DNA from: Bradyrhizobium arachidis
GTDB lineage: Bacteria > Pseudomonadota > Alphaproteobacteria > Rhizobiales > Xanthobacteraceae
Length of the DNA stretch: 64,000 nt
Assembly: GCF_024758505.1 (NCBI RefSeq)
Contig: NZ_CP077970.1
Location: 6,324,001 to 6,388,000 of the forward strand
Direction of reading: 5' to 3'
Shown here in pieces: positions 16,830 to 26,126 of this stretch. The translations under genes were made by a program, and so were the position numbers. Within the stretch, counting starts at the first letter, position 1; each line of letters starts with the position of its first letter. The notes under the pieces were generated by a model. The model had not been told where the DNA came from. It did no database searches and was given only the letters and a program-made list of their open reading frames with translations.

Positions 16830-17990
16830 ATGGGCAGCACTCCCGCGTCGTTCTCCCCGGACCGTACGGCCTCCGAGGTCGCCGAGATCGCGCTCGCCGC
16901 GAGCGCTGTGACACCCGAGGTGAGTGCGCGCCGCGTTCGGCAGCGCCGGCAGATGTATCTCACCCAGGTCGTCAGCTACTCGTTCGGCGCCTCAGTCCTG
17001 CTGCTCTATGCCTATGACGGCGCGGTCGCGATGATCGTGCCCTCCCTGTTCTGGATCGGCGGGCTGACGATCATCGGCGCCTTCACCGTGCTGTCCGAGA
17101 GCGGTTTTGAGGACCGGTTCACCGATCACTATCTCACGGTCTACCAGATCACCGCGCACATGGCGCTGCAGCTCGTATTCCTGCTGGCGGTGCCGACGAT
17201 TGGAATCTGCTTCATCAGCGTCCTGTTCCTGATCTTCGCATTCGGCACGCTGCGCATGACGTCGCGCCAGGCGATGACGACATGGGGGCTTGCCACCGCC
17301 GGCCTCGTAACCGTGTTCATGTTCACCGATCTGCCGATCGGACTGCCGGTCGCAACCCGCCTCGAGCGGTTCGCCTCGATGCTGTGCTTCGTCCTGGTGA
17401 TCGGCCAGTGCTCGTTCCTCGGGCTGTTCGGCAGCACGCTGCGCAAGATCCTCTACACGCGCAGCATCGAGCTCCAGGCCGCCTATCAGCGCATCGAGGA
17501 GCTCGCCGAGCTCGACGAGCTGACCGGCTCCTATAACCGCCGCTGCATCATGCGCCTGCTCGACGAGGAGATCGCGCTGGCCCGCAAGGCGGCAAAGCCC
17601 TGCGCGATCGCGCTGATCGACCTCGACTGGTTCAAGCGCATCAACGACGCCCACGGCCATCCGATCGGCGACGAGGTGTTGCGGACCTTCGCCATCACCG
17701 TCTTCGCCAACATCCGCCCGGTCGACCGCTTCGGCCGCTATGGCGGCGAGGAGTTCTTGCTGCTCCTGCCCGAGACGGAAGGCGACGCCGCCGCGCGCAT
17801 CCTCGACCGGCTCCGCATGATCGTCGCCGATCTCGACTGGGGCGCGTTCTCGCCCAGCATGCGCGTGACGATTTCCGCCGGCGTCGCGGCGCTGCGCGAC
17901 AACGATAATGCCGACACATTTCTCGCGCGCGCCGACAGCGCGCTGTATTCCGCCAAGGCGCGAGGACGCAACCGCATTGCCGCTAGTTAA
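16830..17990 (+). CDS. membrane-bound diguanylate cyclase (GGDEF)
   Basis: A 386-residue protein with about six hydrophobic segments in residues 43-205 and a C-terminal GGDEF domain from about 222. The active-site motif is Gly-Gly-Glu-Glu-Phe at 305-309, and the entry motif Leu-Asp-Glu-Leu-Thr lies at 228-232. The product-inhibition site Arg-Pro-Val-Asp is at 296-299, five residues before the active-site motif, as required for an I-site. It should make cyclic di-GMP from two GTP and be feedback-inhibited. There is no EAL domain. Its sensory input is presumably through the membrane part, whose ligand is unknown. Confidence 0.92.
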   Translation: MGSTPASFSPDRTASEVAEIALAASAVTPEVSARRVRQRRQMYLTQVVSYSFGASVLLLYAYDGAVAMIVPSLFWIGGLTIIGAFTVLSESGFEDRFTDHYLTVYQITAHMALQLVFLLAVPTIGICFISVLFLIFAFGTLRMTSRQAMTTWGLATAGLVTVFMFTDLPIGLPVATRLERFASMLCFVLVIGQCSFLGLFGSTLRKILYTRSIELQAAYQRIEELAELDELTGSYNRRCIMRLLDEEIALARKAAKPCAIALIDLDWFKRINDAHGHPIGDEVLRTFAITVFANIRPVDRFGRYGGEEFLLLLPETEGDAAARILDRLRMIVADLDWGAFSPSMRVTISAGVAALRDNDNADTFLARADSALYSAKARGRNRIAAS

Positions 17991-18052
17991 CCGATTGATC
18001 TGTTCCCGGGCGCGGAGGAGCGCGGCCGGATCGAACGCTCCAGGATAGGGCT

Positions 18053-19177
18053 ATGAAATTCAAGTCTGCGACTAAAACTGCCAAGCCGGCCGACAACCTG
18101 CTCGACGAGCTCCAGACCACATTGTCCCACGGCACGGTCGCCCGTCGTGTGGAGACGCTGCGCCGCGTCACCGACCTCTTCATCAACGGTGCGGTGGATT
18201 ATTCCGACGAACAGATCGGCCTGTTCGACGACGTCTTTCAGTGCCTGGTCGAGCACATCGAGACCGAGGCCAAGGCGCTGCTTTCCGGCCGACTGGCGCC
18301 GATGCACATGGCGCCGCCGAAAATCGTCCGCACGCTCGCGCTCGACGATGTCATCGAAGTCGCGGGTCCCGTGCTGACGAAGTCGGAGCGGCTCGACGAA
18401 GCGACGCTGATCGAGATCGCGCGCAGCAAGAGCCAGGCGCACCTGAAGGCGATCTCGATGCGGCGCGTGCTGTCCGACGCGCTCACCGACGTGCTGGTCG
18501 CGCGCGGCAACGATGAGGTCGTCCAGTCCACCGTCAGCAATCCGGGCGCGCACTTCTCCGAAGGCAGCCTCAGCGAACTGATCACGCGCGCCGAACGCGA
18601 CGACGACCTCGCGACCTGCGTGGGCCTGCGCCCCGACCTGCCACGCCATCATTATCTAAAGCTGGTCGCGAAGGCGTCGCTGAGCGTGCGCCGGAAGCTG
18701 GAGGCGGCAAATCCCGGCCAGGCCGACGCGATCTCCAACGCGGTCCAGGAAGCGAGCCAGCGGATCCGCGCGGCAGCCATGACCCGGCAGACCGAGATGG
18801 CGCGCGCGCTGGTGCGGTCGCTGTTCGAGGACGGCCGGCTCAACGAGCATCAGGTCGCGACCTTCGCCGAACAAGGCAAGTTCGATGAGACCAACGCCGC
18901 GCTCGCAGCACTTGCCGGCGTCGCGGTTGGGGTCGCCGAGAACATGATGATCGAGAGCCGCACCGAGGGCGTGATGATCCTCGCCAAGGTCGCCGGCATG
19001 TCGTGGTCAAGCGTGCGTGCGGTCATCGCGATGCGCGACAAGCTGTCCGGCGGCTCGCCGACAGACATGCTGACGGCGCGCGACACCTATGACGCGCTGC
19101 GCAGCTCGACGGCGCAGCAGGTGCTGCGCTTCCACCGCATGCAGCAGAATACGGAAAGCCCGGCGTCGGTCGCTTGA
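18053..19177 (+). CDS. DUF2336 domain-containing protein
   Basis: A 374-residue soluble, mostly helical protein of the alphaproteobacterial DUF2336 family. Family-like stretches are Val-Glu-Thr-Leu-Arg-Arg-Val-Thr-Asp-Leu-Phe, Phe-Asp-Asp-Val-Phe, Leu-Ala-x-Asp-Asp near residue 96 and Arg-Pro-Asp-Leu-Pro-Arg-His-His-Tyr near 195. The domain is HEAT-like and of unknown function. It starts 62 bases after the diguanylate cyclase gene on the same strand and could be co-transcribed with it. Confidence 0.8.
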   Translation: MKFKSATKTAKPADNLLDELQTTLSHGTVARRVETLRRVTDLFINGAVDYSDEQIGLFDDVFQCLVEHIETEAKALLSGRLAPMHMAPPKIVRTLALDDVIEVAGPVLTKSERLDEATLIEIARSKSQAHLKAISMRRVLSDALTDVLVARGNDEVVQSTVSNPGAHFSEGSLSELITRAERDDDLATCVGLRPDLPRHHYLKLVAKASLSVRRKLEAANPGQADAISNAVQEASQRIRAAAMTRQTEMARALVRSLFEDGRLNEHQVATFAEQGKFDETNAALAALAGVAVGVAENMMIESRTEGVMILAKVAGMSWSSVRAVIAMRDKLSGGSPTDMLTARDTYDALRSSTAQQVLRFHRMQQNTESPASVA

Positions 19178-19184
19178 GCGGCGC

Positions 19185-19823
19185 CTAGTATCTAAGAGCC
19201 CGCGAGCCAGCGAGCGCTCCGATCGCCGCGACGAGCGCGGTGGCGAGCGTGTACCAGGTCGCCACGAACAACGGCGAGTCGTCGGTGCAGTGCGAGGCAT
19301 AGAGCGTCGCCGCCAGTCCCGCCGACAGCAGTCCGGCGAGCGCGCCGGCAAGTACAGGTCGCGACGGCGCACCGTGGCGCAGCCCGAACAGCGCGCCGGC
19401 CAGCAGCGGCAGCGACATCGCCGGGATCGCCAGCAGGCAGACCCTGGAATTCTTGCCCATCAACCGCATCGACATCGGCATGGCCGGTGCCATCATCATC
19501 TCGCCGCCGATCGCAACCGCGAGCAGCCCCACGGGCAGCAACAGCAGCCAGCCCCAGCCGCGCATCAGCGCCTCGGGCCGCGACAGATGCAGACTGACGA
19601 TGATCGCGGGGATCGCCAACGACAGTGTGACCGCGAACTTCATATCGAAGAACGGATTGCGCATCGCGCTCATGACGTCCGCCCGCACGCCGAGGAAGGT
19701 CGCGAAGATCAAAATCGACAGCGGCGCGGCGACCAGCAACGCCAGCGTCAACACGGCGCCGACGCGCGGCGCGCGATGGGCGTTGTCGGCAGCAAGCGTG
19801 CGGATGAGTTGATCGGTATCCAT
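19185..19823 (-). CDS. NrsF-type (DUF1109) transmembrane anti-sigma factor
   Basis: A 212-residue protein with six hydrophobic segments and a short cytoplasmic N-terminus (Met-Asp-Thr-Asp-Gln-Leu-Ile-Arg-Thr-Leu-Ala), the usual form of NrsF. Two cysteines in the membrane part (in Arg-Val-Cys-Leu-Leu and Ser-His-Cys-Thr-Asp) match the conserved pair thought to sense metals or oxidants in this family. In Caulobacter and Bradyrhizobium, NrsF/OsrA-type proteins hold the cognate sigma factor inactive until stress. Its start is two bases after the stop of the sigma gene, so the pair is one operon. Confidence 0.87.
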   Translation of the reverse strand: MDTDQLIRTLAADNAHRAPRVGAVLTLALLVAAPLSILIFATFLGVRADVMSAMRNPFFDMKFAVTLSLAIPAIIVSLHLSRPEALMRGWGWLLLLPVGLLAVAIGGEMMMAPAMPMSMRLMGKNSRVCLLAIPAMSLPLLAGALFGLRHGAPSRPVLAGALAGLLSAGLAATLYASHCTDDSPLFVATWYTLATALVAAIGALAGSRALRY

Positions 19824-19825
19824 AG

Positions 19826-20371
19826 CTAATGGTCCCGCAGTTTGGCGGTAAGCGCAGCGAGACCCCGGTGCAGGGCCACCCGCACCGCGCCTTCGCTCAT
19901 CGAGAATTTGGCGGCCGTGTCCTTGATCGAGGCGCTGTCGACCGCGATCGACTGCAGCACGTCGCGCTGGCGCTGCGGCAGCGCGCCGAGCTGGGCCGCG
20001 ACCTCGCTCGCGGATGCCGTCTCCTCCGGCGCTTCGCCCGGCAGGGTCTCGGTGAAATCGTCGATGTTGACGAAGACGCGTCTGCCGCGCCGGCGCAGCG
20101 CATCGATCAGCTTGTTGCGGGCAATCGCGAACAGCCACGGCGCGAAGGGCGCTTCGCTGTCCCAGGTGTGCCGCTTCAGATGGACCGCCAAGAGAATGTC
20201 CTGCACGATATCCTCGGATTGATCGACCGGCTGCCCGGCACGCGCCAGACCGCGCCTGGCGGCAGCCCGCAGCACCGGCGTGACCGCCTTCAGCAGGCGA
20301 TGATACGCCGCATCATCCCCCGCCATGGCCGACCGCATCAGGCCGGTCCATTCGTCTTCACGTCCGCGCAC
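19826..20371 (-). CDS. ECF sigma factor, sigmaF/EcfF-like
   Basis: About 181 residues. Region 2 reads Gln-Ser-Glu-Asp-Ile-Val-Gln-Asp-Ile-Leu-Leu-Ala-Val-His-Leu-Lys-Arg-His-Thr-Trp with Pro-Trp-Leu-Phe-Ala-Ile-Ala-Arg-Asn-Lys-Leu. The His-Leu-Lys-Arg-His-Thr-Trp string is typical of the sigmaF (ECF16) group that works with NrsF. Region 4 reads Leu-Pro-Gln-Arg-Gln-Arg-Asp-Val-Leu. A GTG at 20383 is in frame, but a predicted sigmaF promoter ends about 20391. Transcription from it would leave that codon without a leader, while the GTG at 20371 has GGGAG six bases upstream, so I prefer 20371. Likely role: oxidative or heavy-metal stress response. Confidence 0.88.
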   Translation of the reverse strand: MRGREDEWTGLMRSAMAGDDAAYHRLLKAVTPVLRAAARRGLARAGQPVDQSEDIVQDILLAVHLKRHTWDSEAPFAPWLFAIARNKLIDALRRRGRRVFVNIDDFTETLPGEAPEETASASEVAAQLGALPQRQRDVLQSIAVDSASIKDTAAKFSMSEGAVRVALHRGLAALTAKLRDH

Positions 20372-20390
20372 GCGCGCTCCCACCTAGCAA

Positions 20391-20415
20391 TTCGGCCGCT
20401 TGATCAATTTGTTAC
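20391..20415 (-). promoter_or_regulatory. predicted sigmaF-type promoter (GTAAC-N16-CGAA)
   Basis: On the minus strand GTAAC (20415-20411) is followed after exactly 16 bases by CGAA (20394-20391). This matches, but for one base of the -35, the GTAACC-N16-CGAA consensus I recall for Caulobacter sigmaF. It lies directly upstream of the sigmaF-like gene, which implies positive autoregulation of the sigma-nrsF operon. Confidence 0.65.
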
Positions 20416-20658
20416 GCCGGGCTCCGACGATCACGAACTCGTGATCAGCGGTCCGGACCAAGCCGGCCCGGCCGAAAGGTCGGCAGGCTCATAACACCGA
20501 TCCGTTCCCCTGACACCCGTCGCGCAGTGCATGCGGGAGGCGATTGCCCCGCTTTTGCCCCCTCAAGCCCGAAGATTCCCTTTTTCTGCCCCGCTGCCGT
20601 CACGCCCCGGGGTCTCTGTTCGCAACCGGGACGGGCGGAATTTGGGGAGAACATCAAA

Positions 20659-21309
20659 ATGAGCCTAACCAGTGGGCGTGCGGCGTTGATCCTACTCACC
20701 GGGCTTTTCGTGGCTCTCGGGGGCAGCCTGCAGGCGGCCCCGGCCACGCCAGCCAGCACGCAGCAGGACAGCGCCGGCAAGTCGACCGACGCCGTCAGAT
20801 ACACCAAGCACCGGCGTCACTACGCCCGCACCCGGACCAGCAAGTCGGCCCAGAAATCGGATGACGACAAGGCCGGCAAGACCGACAAGAAGGACGCCCC
20901 CATCACGGCGGCCAACGATGCCATCCCGGCATCGAGCACGATGCCTGCATCCATCGCCAACGCGAATGCGCAGTTGGCCGCCGCCGATACGCCGCTTGCA
21001 GCCAGCGCGACGGCGATGACGGCGCAGGCCAATGACAACGTCCAGGCTGCAGCCGCCGACAAGGCCGCCGGCCAGCCCGTTGCATCCGACCAGCTCAGCG
21101 AGACCGACCGCGCCCTGCTCCAGGACAATCCGCCGGCGCAGAAGACGGTGGTTGCCGCCGTCGAGGCGCAGCCGCGCCCCGCACCGGTCATGGCATCGGC
21201 CAGCAGCGAAAGCTCGACCTGGGACCAGACCTCCCTGATCGGCAAGATCTTCATCGGTTTCGGCGCACTTCTGACGCTGGCCTCTGCCGCGCGCATGTTC
21301 ATGGCCTGA
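20659..21309 (+). CDS. Ala-rich exported protein with C-terminal membrane anchor, unknown function
   Basis: A 216-residue protein I do not recognise. A signal-like hydrophobic segment spans residues 8-25. A basic stretch follows ([10 protein letters not shown]), then a long low-complexity region rich in Ala, Asp, Lys and Thr, and a C-terminal hydrophobic helix (about 192-214). The ATG at 20659 has GGGGAGA eight bases upstream; the frame continues leftward to 20527 but without such a site. The architecture suggests a periplasm-spanning or envelope-tethered protein. Confidence 0.65.
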   Translation: MSLTSGRAALILLTGLFVALGGSLQAAPATPASTQQDSAGKSTDAVRYTKHRRHYARTRTSKSAQKSDDDKAGKTDKKDAPITAANDAIPASSTMPASIANANAQLAAADTPLAASATAMTAQANDNVQAAAADKAAGQPVASDQLSETDRALLQDNPPAQKTVVAAVEAQPRPAPVMASASSESSTWDQTSLIGKIFIGFGALLTLASAARMFMA

Positions 21310-21379
21310 CAGCCATTTCCGGGGCGCGCGGCTCGCGCGTCCCGCGGCGACATCCGGCCTCTTGAAGCCCACCGCGCCA

Positions 21380-21396
21380 GCGGGCAAATTGCCCGC
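21380..21396. promoter_or_regulatory. 17-bp palindrome upstream of the enoyl-CoA hydratase gene
   Basis: GCGGGCAA-A-TTGCCCGC is a perfect inverted repeat around one base, ending 22 bp before the ATG at 21419. Its position and form suit an operator for a dimeric repressor. No regulator gene is adjacent, so this is tentative. Confidence 0.3.
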
Positions 21397-21418
21397 CCAA
21401 TCAAAGCGTGGGTGGAAC

Positions 21419-22198
21419 ATGAGCACATTCGAACACATCATCGTCGAAAGCAAAGGCGCGGTCGGCATCGTCAAGCTGAACCGTCCGAAAATGCTCAATG
21501 CCCTGTCGTTCGGCGTGTTCCGCGAGATCGCGGCAGCCGTCGACGATCTCGAGGCCGATGACGCCATCGGCTGCATCGTCATCACCGGCAGTGACAAGGC
21601 GTTTGCCGCCGGCGCCGACATCAAGGAGATGCAGCCAAAAGCCTTCATCGACATGTTCTCCGAGGATTTTGCCGCGATCGGCGGCGACCGCGTCGCGCAC
21701 TGCCGCAAGCCGACCATTGCGGCGGTCGCCGGCTACGCGCTCGGCGGCGGCTGCGAGCTGGCGATGATGTGCGACATCATCATCGCCGCCGACACCGCCA
21801 AGTTCGGCCAGCCCGAGATCACGCTCGGCACCATTCCCGGCATCGGCGGCACCCAGCGCCTGACGCGCGCGATCGGCAAATCCAAGGCGATGGACCTCTG
21901 CCTCACCGGCCGCATGATGGATGCGGCGGAAGCCGAGCGCAGCGGCCTCGTCAGCCGCATCGTGCCGGCGGACAAGCTGATGGACGAGGTGTTGGCGGCG
22001 GCCGAGAAGATCGCATCGATGTCGCGCCCGGCGACCGCGATGGCGAAGGAAGCCGTCAACCGCGCCTTCGAGACCACGCTTGCCGAAGGCATGAGCGTCG
22101 AGCGCAACCTCTTCCACGCGACCTTCGCGCTGGAAGACCGCTCCGAGGGCATGGCGGCCTTCATCGAGAAGCGCAAGCCGGTGAACAAGAACCGGTAG
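21419..22198 (+). CDS. enoyl-CoA hydratase (crotonase family)
   Basis: A 259-residue crotonase-fold enzyme, the normal length. The oxyanion-hole segments are [10 protein letters not shown] (about 61-70) and Ala-Leu-Gly-Gly-Gly-Cys-Glu-Leu (107-114). Both catalytic glutamates are present: Glu113 in Gly-Cys-Glu-Leu and Glu133 in Gln-Pro-Glu-Ile-Thr-Leu-Gly. It hydrates short-chain 2-enoyl-CoA in beta-oxidation. The ATG at 21419 follows GGTGGA; the open frame upstream lacks such a site. A convergent CoA-transferase gene ends six bases after it. Confidence 0.93.
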   Translation: MSTFEHIIVESKGAVGIVKLNRPKMLNALSFGVFREIAAAVDDLEADDAIGCIVITGSDKAFAAGADIKEMQPKAFIDMFSEDFAAIGGDRVAHCRKPTIAAVAGYALGGGCELAMMCDIIIAADTAKFGQPEITLGTIPGIGGTQRLTRAIGKSKAMDLCLTGRMMDAAEAERSGLVSRIVPADKLMDEVLAAAEKIASMSRPATAMAKEAVNRAFETTLAEGMSVERNLFHATFALEDRSEGMAAFIEKRKPVNKNR

Positions 22199-22203
22199 GA
22201 CGG

Positions 22204-24141
22204 CTACATACCCCGGATGCGCACCAAAGCCGCGCTCACCAGCGCGCGGTAGCCGCGCTCGGGCCACGTCTTGGGGCGATCGAGGCCAAGGCGTGCGAGG
22301 GCCTCGTGGTCGGCCGCATCAGGCGTGTGCGTCAGTCCCCGCCACAACAGGACAGCGAGTTCGCGCGGCGAGCGCTGCGCGGCCTGCAAGACTTGCAGCG
22401 CCGGGATCAGGCGCTGCTCGACATCCGTGAAGTCGGAGCCGAAGGGGAACGACGGCAGCAGGCCTGACTCACGCGCAGGCTTCAGCGCACGCGCGATCCG
22501 CTCCGGATTGTTGTCGCGATGTTGGGGCGGAATTTCGTAAGCCCGCGGCAGCTTGCCGGCGTCCTTCGCGGTCCGCATCAGTTCGTCCTGGAAGCGCGAG
22601 TCGGCGATAGCAAGCATCGCCGCGATCACATCGGCGTCCGATTGTCCCCTGACATCGGCGACGCCGTATTCGGTGACGAAGACGTCGCGCAGATGCCGCG
22701 GGATGGTCTGATGGCCATAGCGCAAGAGGATATTGGACTGCACGCTTCGACCGGCCCAGTGCGTCGCTTCGAGCGTCAGCACGGAGCGTGCATCCCGCAG
22801 CGCAAAGGCCTGCGCCACGAAATTGTACTGCCCGCCGACGCCGCTCACCACCTCGCCGTCCTCGAGCCCGTCGGACACGGCCGCGCCAAGGAGCGTCGCC
22901 ATCATCGCATTGTTGATGAAGCGCGCATCGAGGCGCGCGCGGCGCTTGTCCTCTTCATCGCCATAGAGCGCGTTGGTGAACGACACCGGCATCATCTGGA
23001 TGCGCGCGATCTGGTCCGGCGGCATCTCGCGCAATGCGCGATAGAAGGATTTTGGGCCGAGGAAGAAGGCGCCGTGCAGCACGACACCATCGACCGCGCG
23101 CTTGAGAATGCCACCATCGAGCAGGCCGATGAACGCCTCGGTCAGCATTTCGCTGACGCCATAGAGACCGGTGTCGAAGGCGCCGGTTTCCCGTGCAACG
23201 ATCGGGCGCGCAGGTGAAAGCCGCGTCAGGATCTCGTGAAAGGCAGCTCCCTCGCGGTGACGCAGGATCAGGCCCTGCGCCAGCGCGTCGCCGATCTGCC
23301 CGATGCCGATCTGCAGCGTGCCGCCATCGCGCACCAGCGAAGCCGCGTTCAGGCCGATGGCGTATTTGGTGTCCGAGATCGGCTCGGACGGCGGCGCGAA
23401 CAAGGGGAAATCGGTTGCGGGACTGTCGAGCACCGCACTGAACTCGTCCGCCGAAAGATCGCCTGCTCCCGGCATGAACGGCAACTCGGAATTCACCTGC
23501 GCGATCAGCCGGAACGAGGCGCGGCCGGCATGGCGTTCGCGCAGCACGTCCAGCGTGGTGTCGGTGTTGCAGGACAGGCTGTAGCGCGGCACGCCGTCGA
23601 CGACGCGCTTGGCCACGAGTTGCGTCACGACATTCATCCCGCGCGCCAGCAGATAGGACGCGGCGTGGGTGTAGTTGGCCGAGATGTAGTTCTGCTGTGC
23701 CGCCGCAACGTGCAGCCAGCGCCCGGCGAGGAAGAAGAACTCGATGACGGAGATATTGGGCGGCAGGCTGCCGTTGCGCATCGCTTCGGCATAGGCGAGA
23801 TCGGGATAGCCACCGAACAGGCGGTCGATCACGGGCGCAATGAAGCGGCGCTCGATCAGGCCTTTCGGTTTCGGCTTTTCCAGCGTCAGCGCCGAAAGCA
23901 GTGTCAGCTTGATGTAAGGATCCGCAACTGCCCGTGCGTAGAGCGCGTTGACGACGTGATTGGCCTTGCCGAGGCCGAGCGGCAGCCCGACCACGAGATC
24001 CGTCCCGACATCGCGAATGATGTCCTCCGCGAGAGCGTCGGCGTCGGAGAACAGCTTTGGCATCATCCGCAGGGCCCGGACCAAAGTGGCAGGACGGCGC
24101 CCCTCGGAATCGGGAGGCACCGGCGGCCTGCTATAACGCAT
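22204..24141 (-). CDS. acetyl-CoA hydrolase/transferase family protein
   Basis: A 645-residue member of the acetyl-CoA hydrolase/CoA-transferase family, with both the N- and C-terminal halves of the duplicated fold. Recognisable pieces are Gly-Val-Gly-Gly-Gln-Tyr-Asn-Phe-Val, Ala-Thr-His-Trp-Ala-Gly-Arg-Ser and Val-Thr-Glu-Tyr-Gly-Val-Ala-Asp-Val-Arg-Gly in the C-terminal half. It is longer than the 430-500 residues of 4-hydroxybutyrate or acetate CoA-transferases because of extra N-terminal and C-terminal segments. Substrate cannot be read from sequence. Convergent with the enoyl-CoA hydratase. Confidence 0.85.
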   Translation of the reverse strand: MRYSRPPVPPDSEGRRPATLVRALRMMPKLFSDADALAEDIIRDVGTDLVVGLPLGLGKANHVVNALYARAVADPYIKLTLLSALTLEKPKPKGLIERRFIAPVIDRLFGGYPDLAYAEAMRNGSLPPNISVIEFFFLAGRWLHVAAAQQNYISANYTHAASYLLARGMNVVTQLVAKRVVDGVPRYSLSCNTDTTLDVLRERHAGRASFRLIAQVNSELPFMPGAGDLSADEFSAVLDSPATDFPLFAPPSEPISDTKYAIGLNAASLVRDGGTLQIGIGQIGDALAQGLILRHREGAAFHEILTRLSPARPIVARETGAFDTGLYGVSEMLTEAFIGLLDGGILKRAVDGVVLHGAFFLGPKSFYRALREMPPDQIARIQMMPVSFTNALYGDEEDKRRARLDARFINNAMMATLLGAAVSDGLEDGEVVSGVGGQYNFVAQAFALRDARSVLTLEATHWAGRSVQSNILLRYGHQTIPRHLRDVFVTEYGVADVRGQSDADVIAAMLAIADSRFQDELMRTAKDAGKLPRAYEIPPQHRDNNPERIARALKPARESGLLPSFPFGSDFTDVEQRLIPALQVLQAAQRSPRELAVLLWRGLTHTPDAADHEALARLGLDRPKTWPERGYRALVSAALVRIRGM

Positions 24142-24294
24142 TTGCCTGATAGATTCGTCTGTGACGAACCTGCAACAAGCACGGATTTCATGGGGGTTTC
24201 ATCTGCGGCAGTTTGCCTGCGGGACCGGTGGCCGCTAAACAGGTAACAGGGCCGCCATCGGCGGGGGCGGACAGCCGGGGTTTTGCGGGATTTG

Positions 24295-25737
24295 ATGAAC
24301 AGGCATGCCGCCAGAACTGGTCGCGCGGCGACGCGACGTCGATCAGGCGCGGGTCCTGTCCTCGTTGCATGGGCCGCGCTTGCGATGCCGCTTGCGATGT
24401 CCTGCGCCCTGCCCGCCACTGCCTTCGCGGAGGCGCTGCCCGAGGCCCTGGCCAAGGCCTATCAGACCAACCCGGCGCTCAACGCCGAGCGGGCGCGCCA
24501 GCGCGCGACCGACGAGAACGTGCCGCAGGCGCTCGCCGGCTACCGGCCGCAGATCGTCGCGAGCCTGAGCGCCGGCCTCCAGGCGGTGCGCAACCTGCTT
24601 CCCGACAACACCATCCAGACCTCGACGCTAAAGCCCTGGGTGATCGGCGTCACCGTGACGCAGAACCTGTTCAACGGCTTCCGGACCGCCAACAGCGTGC
24701 GGGTGGCGGAACTCCAGGTGCAGTCCGGCCGCGAGGCGCTGCGCAATGTCGGCCAGGGCGTGCTGCTCGATGCAGTGACCGCCTACACCAACGTGCTGGC
24801 CAACCAGTCGCTGGTCGAAGCCCAACGCTCCAACGTCGCATTCCTGCGGGAGACGCTCGCCGTGACCCAGCGCCGGCTGAACGCCGGCGACGTCACGCCG
24901 ACCGACAGCGCACAGGCCGAGGCGCGCCTCAACCGCGGCCTTGCCGATCTCAACGCCGCCGAGGTCGCGCTCGCCGTCAGCCAGGCGACCTACGCGCAAG
25001 TGATCGGCAACGCGCCGTCGCAGCTCCGGCCCGCCGAGGTCGTCGACCGCTATCTGCCGCGCAGCCGGGAAGATGCGCTGGCGATGTCGATCCGCGAACA
25101 TCCGGCCGTCATGGCGGCAGGCTTCGACGTCGACGTTGCCGCCACCAACATCCGCGTCGCCGAAGGCGCCCTGCTGCCGAGCGCCGGCGTGCAAGGCAGC
25201 GTCAGCAAGAGCCGCGACAACGACCCGACGCTCGGCACCTTCGGCACCGACCAGGCCTCCATCGTCGCCAACGTCACCGCGCCGATCTATGACGGCGGCC
25301 AGGCCGCCTCGCAGACCCGGCAAGCCAAGGAAACCGCCGCGCAAAGCCGCCTGGTGCTCGACCAGGTGCGCAACCAGGCGCGCACGGCGGCGACCAGCGC
25401 GTGGGTCGCCAATGAAGGCGCCAAGGTCGCTGTCCAGGCATCCGAATCCGAGGTCAAGGCCGCCACCGTCGCATTGCAGGGCGTCCAGCGCGAGGCCGCG
25501 GGCGGCCAGCGCACTACCGTCGATGTCCTCAACTCGCAAGCCGATCTGATCCAGGCCAAGGCGCGGCTGATCGGTGCGCTGCGCGACCGCGTCATCGCGT
25601 CCTACACGCTGCTCAGCGCCGTCGGCCATCTCGACGTCAAGACGCTGAACCTGAACACGCCGGACTATCTGCCCGAAGTGCACTATCATCAGGTGCGCGA
25701 CGCCTGGCACGGCCTGCGCACGCCGTCGGGGCAGTGA
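24295..25737 (+). CDS. TolC-family outer-membrane efflux protein
   Basis: A 480-residue outer-membrane factor. A basic N-terminus and hydrophobic signal end near residue 46 (Ala-Thr-Ala-Phe-Ala-Glu-Ala). The mature part has the two internally repeated coiled-coil halves of TolC: Leu-Pro-Glu-Ala-Leu-Ala-Lys-Ala-Tyr-Gln-Thr-Asn-Pro early on, and Gln-Leu-Arg-Pro-Ala-Glu-Val marking the end of the first half. Gly-Gly-Gln-Arg-Thr-Thr-Val-Asp-Val-Leu-Asn follows near 420. It would form the exit duct for RND pumps or type I secretion. It is not in an operon with either, so it may be a shared TolC. A TTG at 24283 is an alternative start. Confidence 0.92.
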   Translation: MNRHAARTGRAATRRRSGAGPVLVAWAALAMPLAMSCALPATAFAEALPEALAKAYQTNPALNAERARQRATDENVPQALAGYRPQIVASLSAGLQAVRNLLPDNTIQTSTLKPWVIGVTVTQNLFNGFRTANSVRVAELQVQSGREALRNVGQGVLLDAVTAYTNVLANQSLVEAQRSNVAFLRETLAVTQRRLNAGDVTPTDSAQAEARLNRGLADLNAAEVALAVSQATYAQVIGNAPSQLRPAEVVDRYLPRSREDALAMSIREHPAVMAAGFDVDVAATNIRVAEGALLPSAGVQGSVSKSRDNDPTLGTFGTDQASIVANVTAPIYDGGQAASQTRQAKETAAQSRLVLDQVRNQARTAATSAWVANEGAKVAVQASESEVKAATVALQGVQREAAGGQRTTVDVLNSQADLIQAKARLIGALRDRVIASYTLLSAVGHLDVKTLNLNTPDYLPEVHYHQVRDAWHGLRTPSGQ

Positions 25738-26022
25738 TCAGATCGGCTTCGGTCCGAGGTTTTGGCGGCCGTCGACAAAAGTGTCGAAACAACCCCATGC
25801 ACAGTAGCCCGTGACGGCCGGCACGACGAACTACTGATTTTACGAATTTCGCTTGACGCGTCGGGCAAATCGGGTGCATAATGCCAATGTTGCAAGACTT
25901 GACCGGTTGCGTTCCAGACCGACCCATCGCTGGGGCGACCGAGCTTCTGCTTCGTCGAGCAAGCTCCCTGCCGCATCCGAAAGTGCAAATGATGCAGCGG
26001 CTGTCCAGACCGTGTTGATGGT
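25738..26022. other. intergenic region without a supported gene
   Basis: About 285 bp between the TolC-family gene and a palindromic repeat. Its composition drops in GC relative to the neighbours. I see no gene, hairpin with a U-tract or convincing promoter in it. Confidence 0.5.
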
Positions 26023-26126
26023 CCTAAAGCGCGATGGCTTTAGGTTGAAACGTCATCGCGCTTTAGGTCTTTGTTTGAGCATGATCTTTTCGGAAAACCG
26101 CTGCGCACTTTTCCGGATCATGCTCT
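26023..26126. repeat. double palindromic repeat (CTTTAG unit plus GAGCATGATC unit)
   Basis: Two hairpins in tandem. CCTAAAGCGCGATG at 26023-26036 pairs with CATCGCGCTTTAGG at 26054-26067, a perfect 14-bp stem. GAGCATGATC at 26077-26086 pairs with GATCATGCTC at 26116-26125. The right end carries the CTA that is the stop codon of the minus-strand hydrolase gene. Relatives lie at 40279-40326 and 43141-43249. Confidence 0.8.
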
